DNA from: Caryophanales bacterium UBA7057
GTDB taxonomy: Bacteria > Bacillota_I > Bacilli_A > RF39 > UBA660
Reading direction: 5' to 3'
Assembly (NCBI GenBank): GCA_002493865.1
Contig: DLAC01000015.1
Span: 1 to 13,471 of the forward strand
DNA length: 13,471 bases
Shown one piece after another: positions 13,456 through 13,471 of the stretch. The translations under genes and the position numbers were made by a program. A model generated the notes under the pieces. The model did not search any database, was not told where the DNA came from, and saw only the letters and a list, made by a program, of their open reading frames with translations. Every line of letters begins with the position of its first letter. Within the stretch, counting starts at the first letter, position 1.

Positions 13456-13471
13456 CATATTTACATTATCC

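Overview
The window is AT-rich and gene-dense, with Bacillus-type Shine-Dalgarno sites (AGGAGG, GGTGAT), sigma-A-like promoters and simple hairpin/U-tract terminators. The gene set points to a Bacilli-type Firmicute: a dacB-spmA-spmB sporulation operon next to rluB, and trpS next to a YjbA/UPF0736 gene, both pairings I recall from Bacillus subtilis. The low GC, small surface proteins and several unrecognised genes would fit an uncultured host-associated Bacilli lineage, but genus and order cannot be read from the sequence. No tRNA, rRNA, CRISPR array, insertion sequence or transposase gene is visible, and no gene-free stretch exceeds 300 bases.

Layout. (1) Positions 1-330: a single-gene ferredoxin transcript with its own promoter and a terminator shared with the convergent neighbour. 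(2) 334-777, minus: an unrecognised four-helix membrane protein. (3) 874-3613, minus: dinG-rluB, an iron-sulfur helicase followed by a 23S rRNA pseudouridine synthase. (4) 3735-5897, minus: dacB-spmA-spmB, overlapping genes for spore cortex and core maturation. (5) 6065-7492, plus: a secreted protein with an HExxH motif, possibly a new zinc peptidase, under tandem promoters. (6) 7511-8059 and 8123-8893, minus: a lipoprotein and an unrecognised soluble protein. (7) 8983-9993, plus: trpS, with a C-terminal cysteine pattern like that of iron-sulfur tryptophanyl-tRNA synthetases. (8) 10003-10861, minus: a YjbA-like protein overlapping a small membrane protein gene. (9) 10947-13385, minus: three membrane-anchored surface proteins in separate or partly separate transcription units: a small two-helix VirB2/TrbC-like protein, a pseudopilin-like or DUF6273-like protein, and a protein with a Pro/Thr/Ser-rich stalk.

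How they work together. The dacB-spmA-spmB operon is the clearest functional unit: a penicillin-binding-protein-type carboxypeptidase trims spore peptidoglycan and SpmA/SpmB act in spore core maturation. dinG and rluB are housekeeping genes lying in the same neighbourhood. The block at 10947-13385 is the best candidate for something undescribed: three exported proteins, all with cysteines in pairs, the first driven by a strong promoter whose -35 box lies in a perfect inverted repeat. A cell-surface fibre or adhesion apparatus is a reasonable guess, but no ATPase, sortase or prepilin peptidase gene lies in the window to confirm it.
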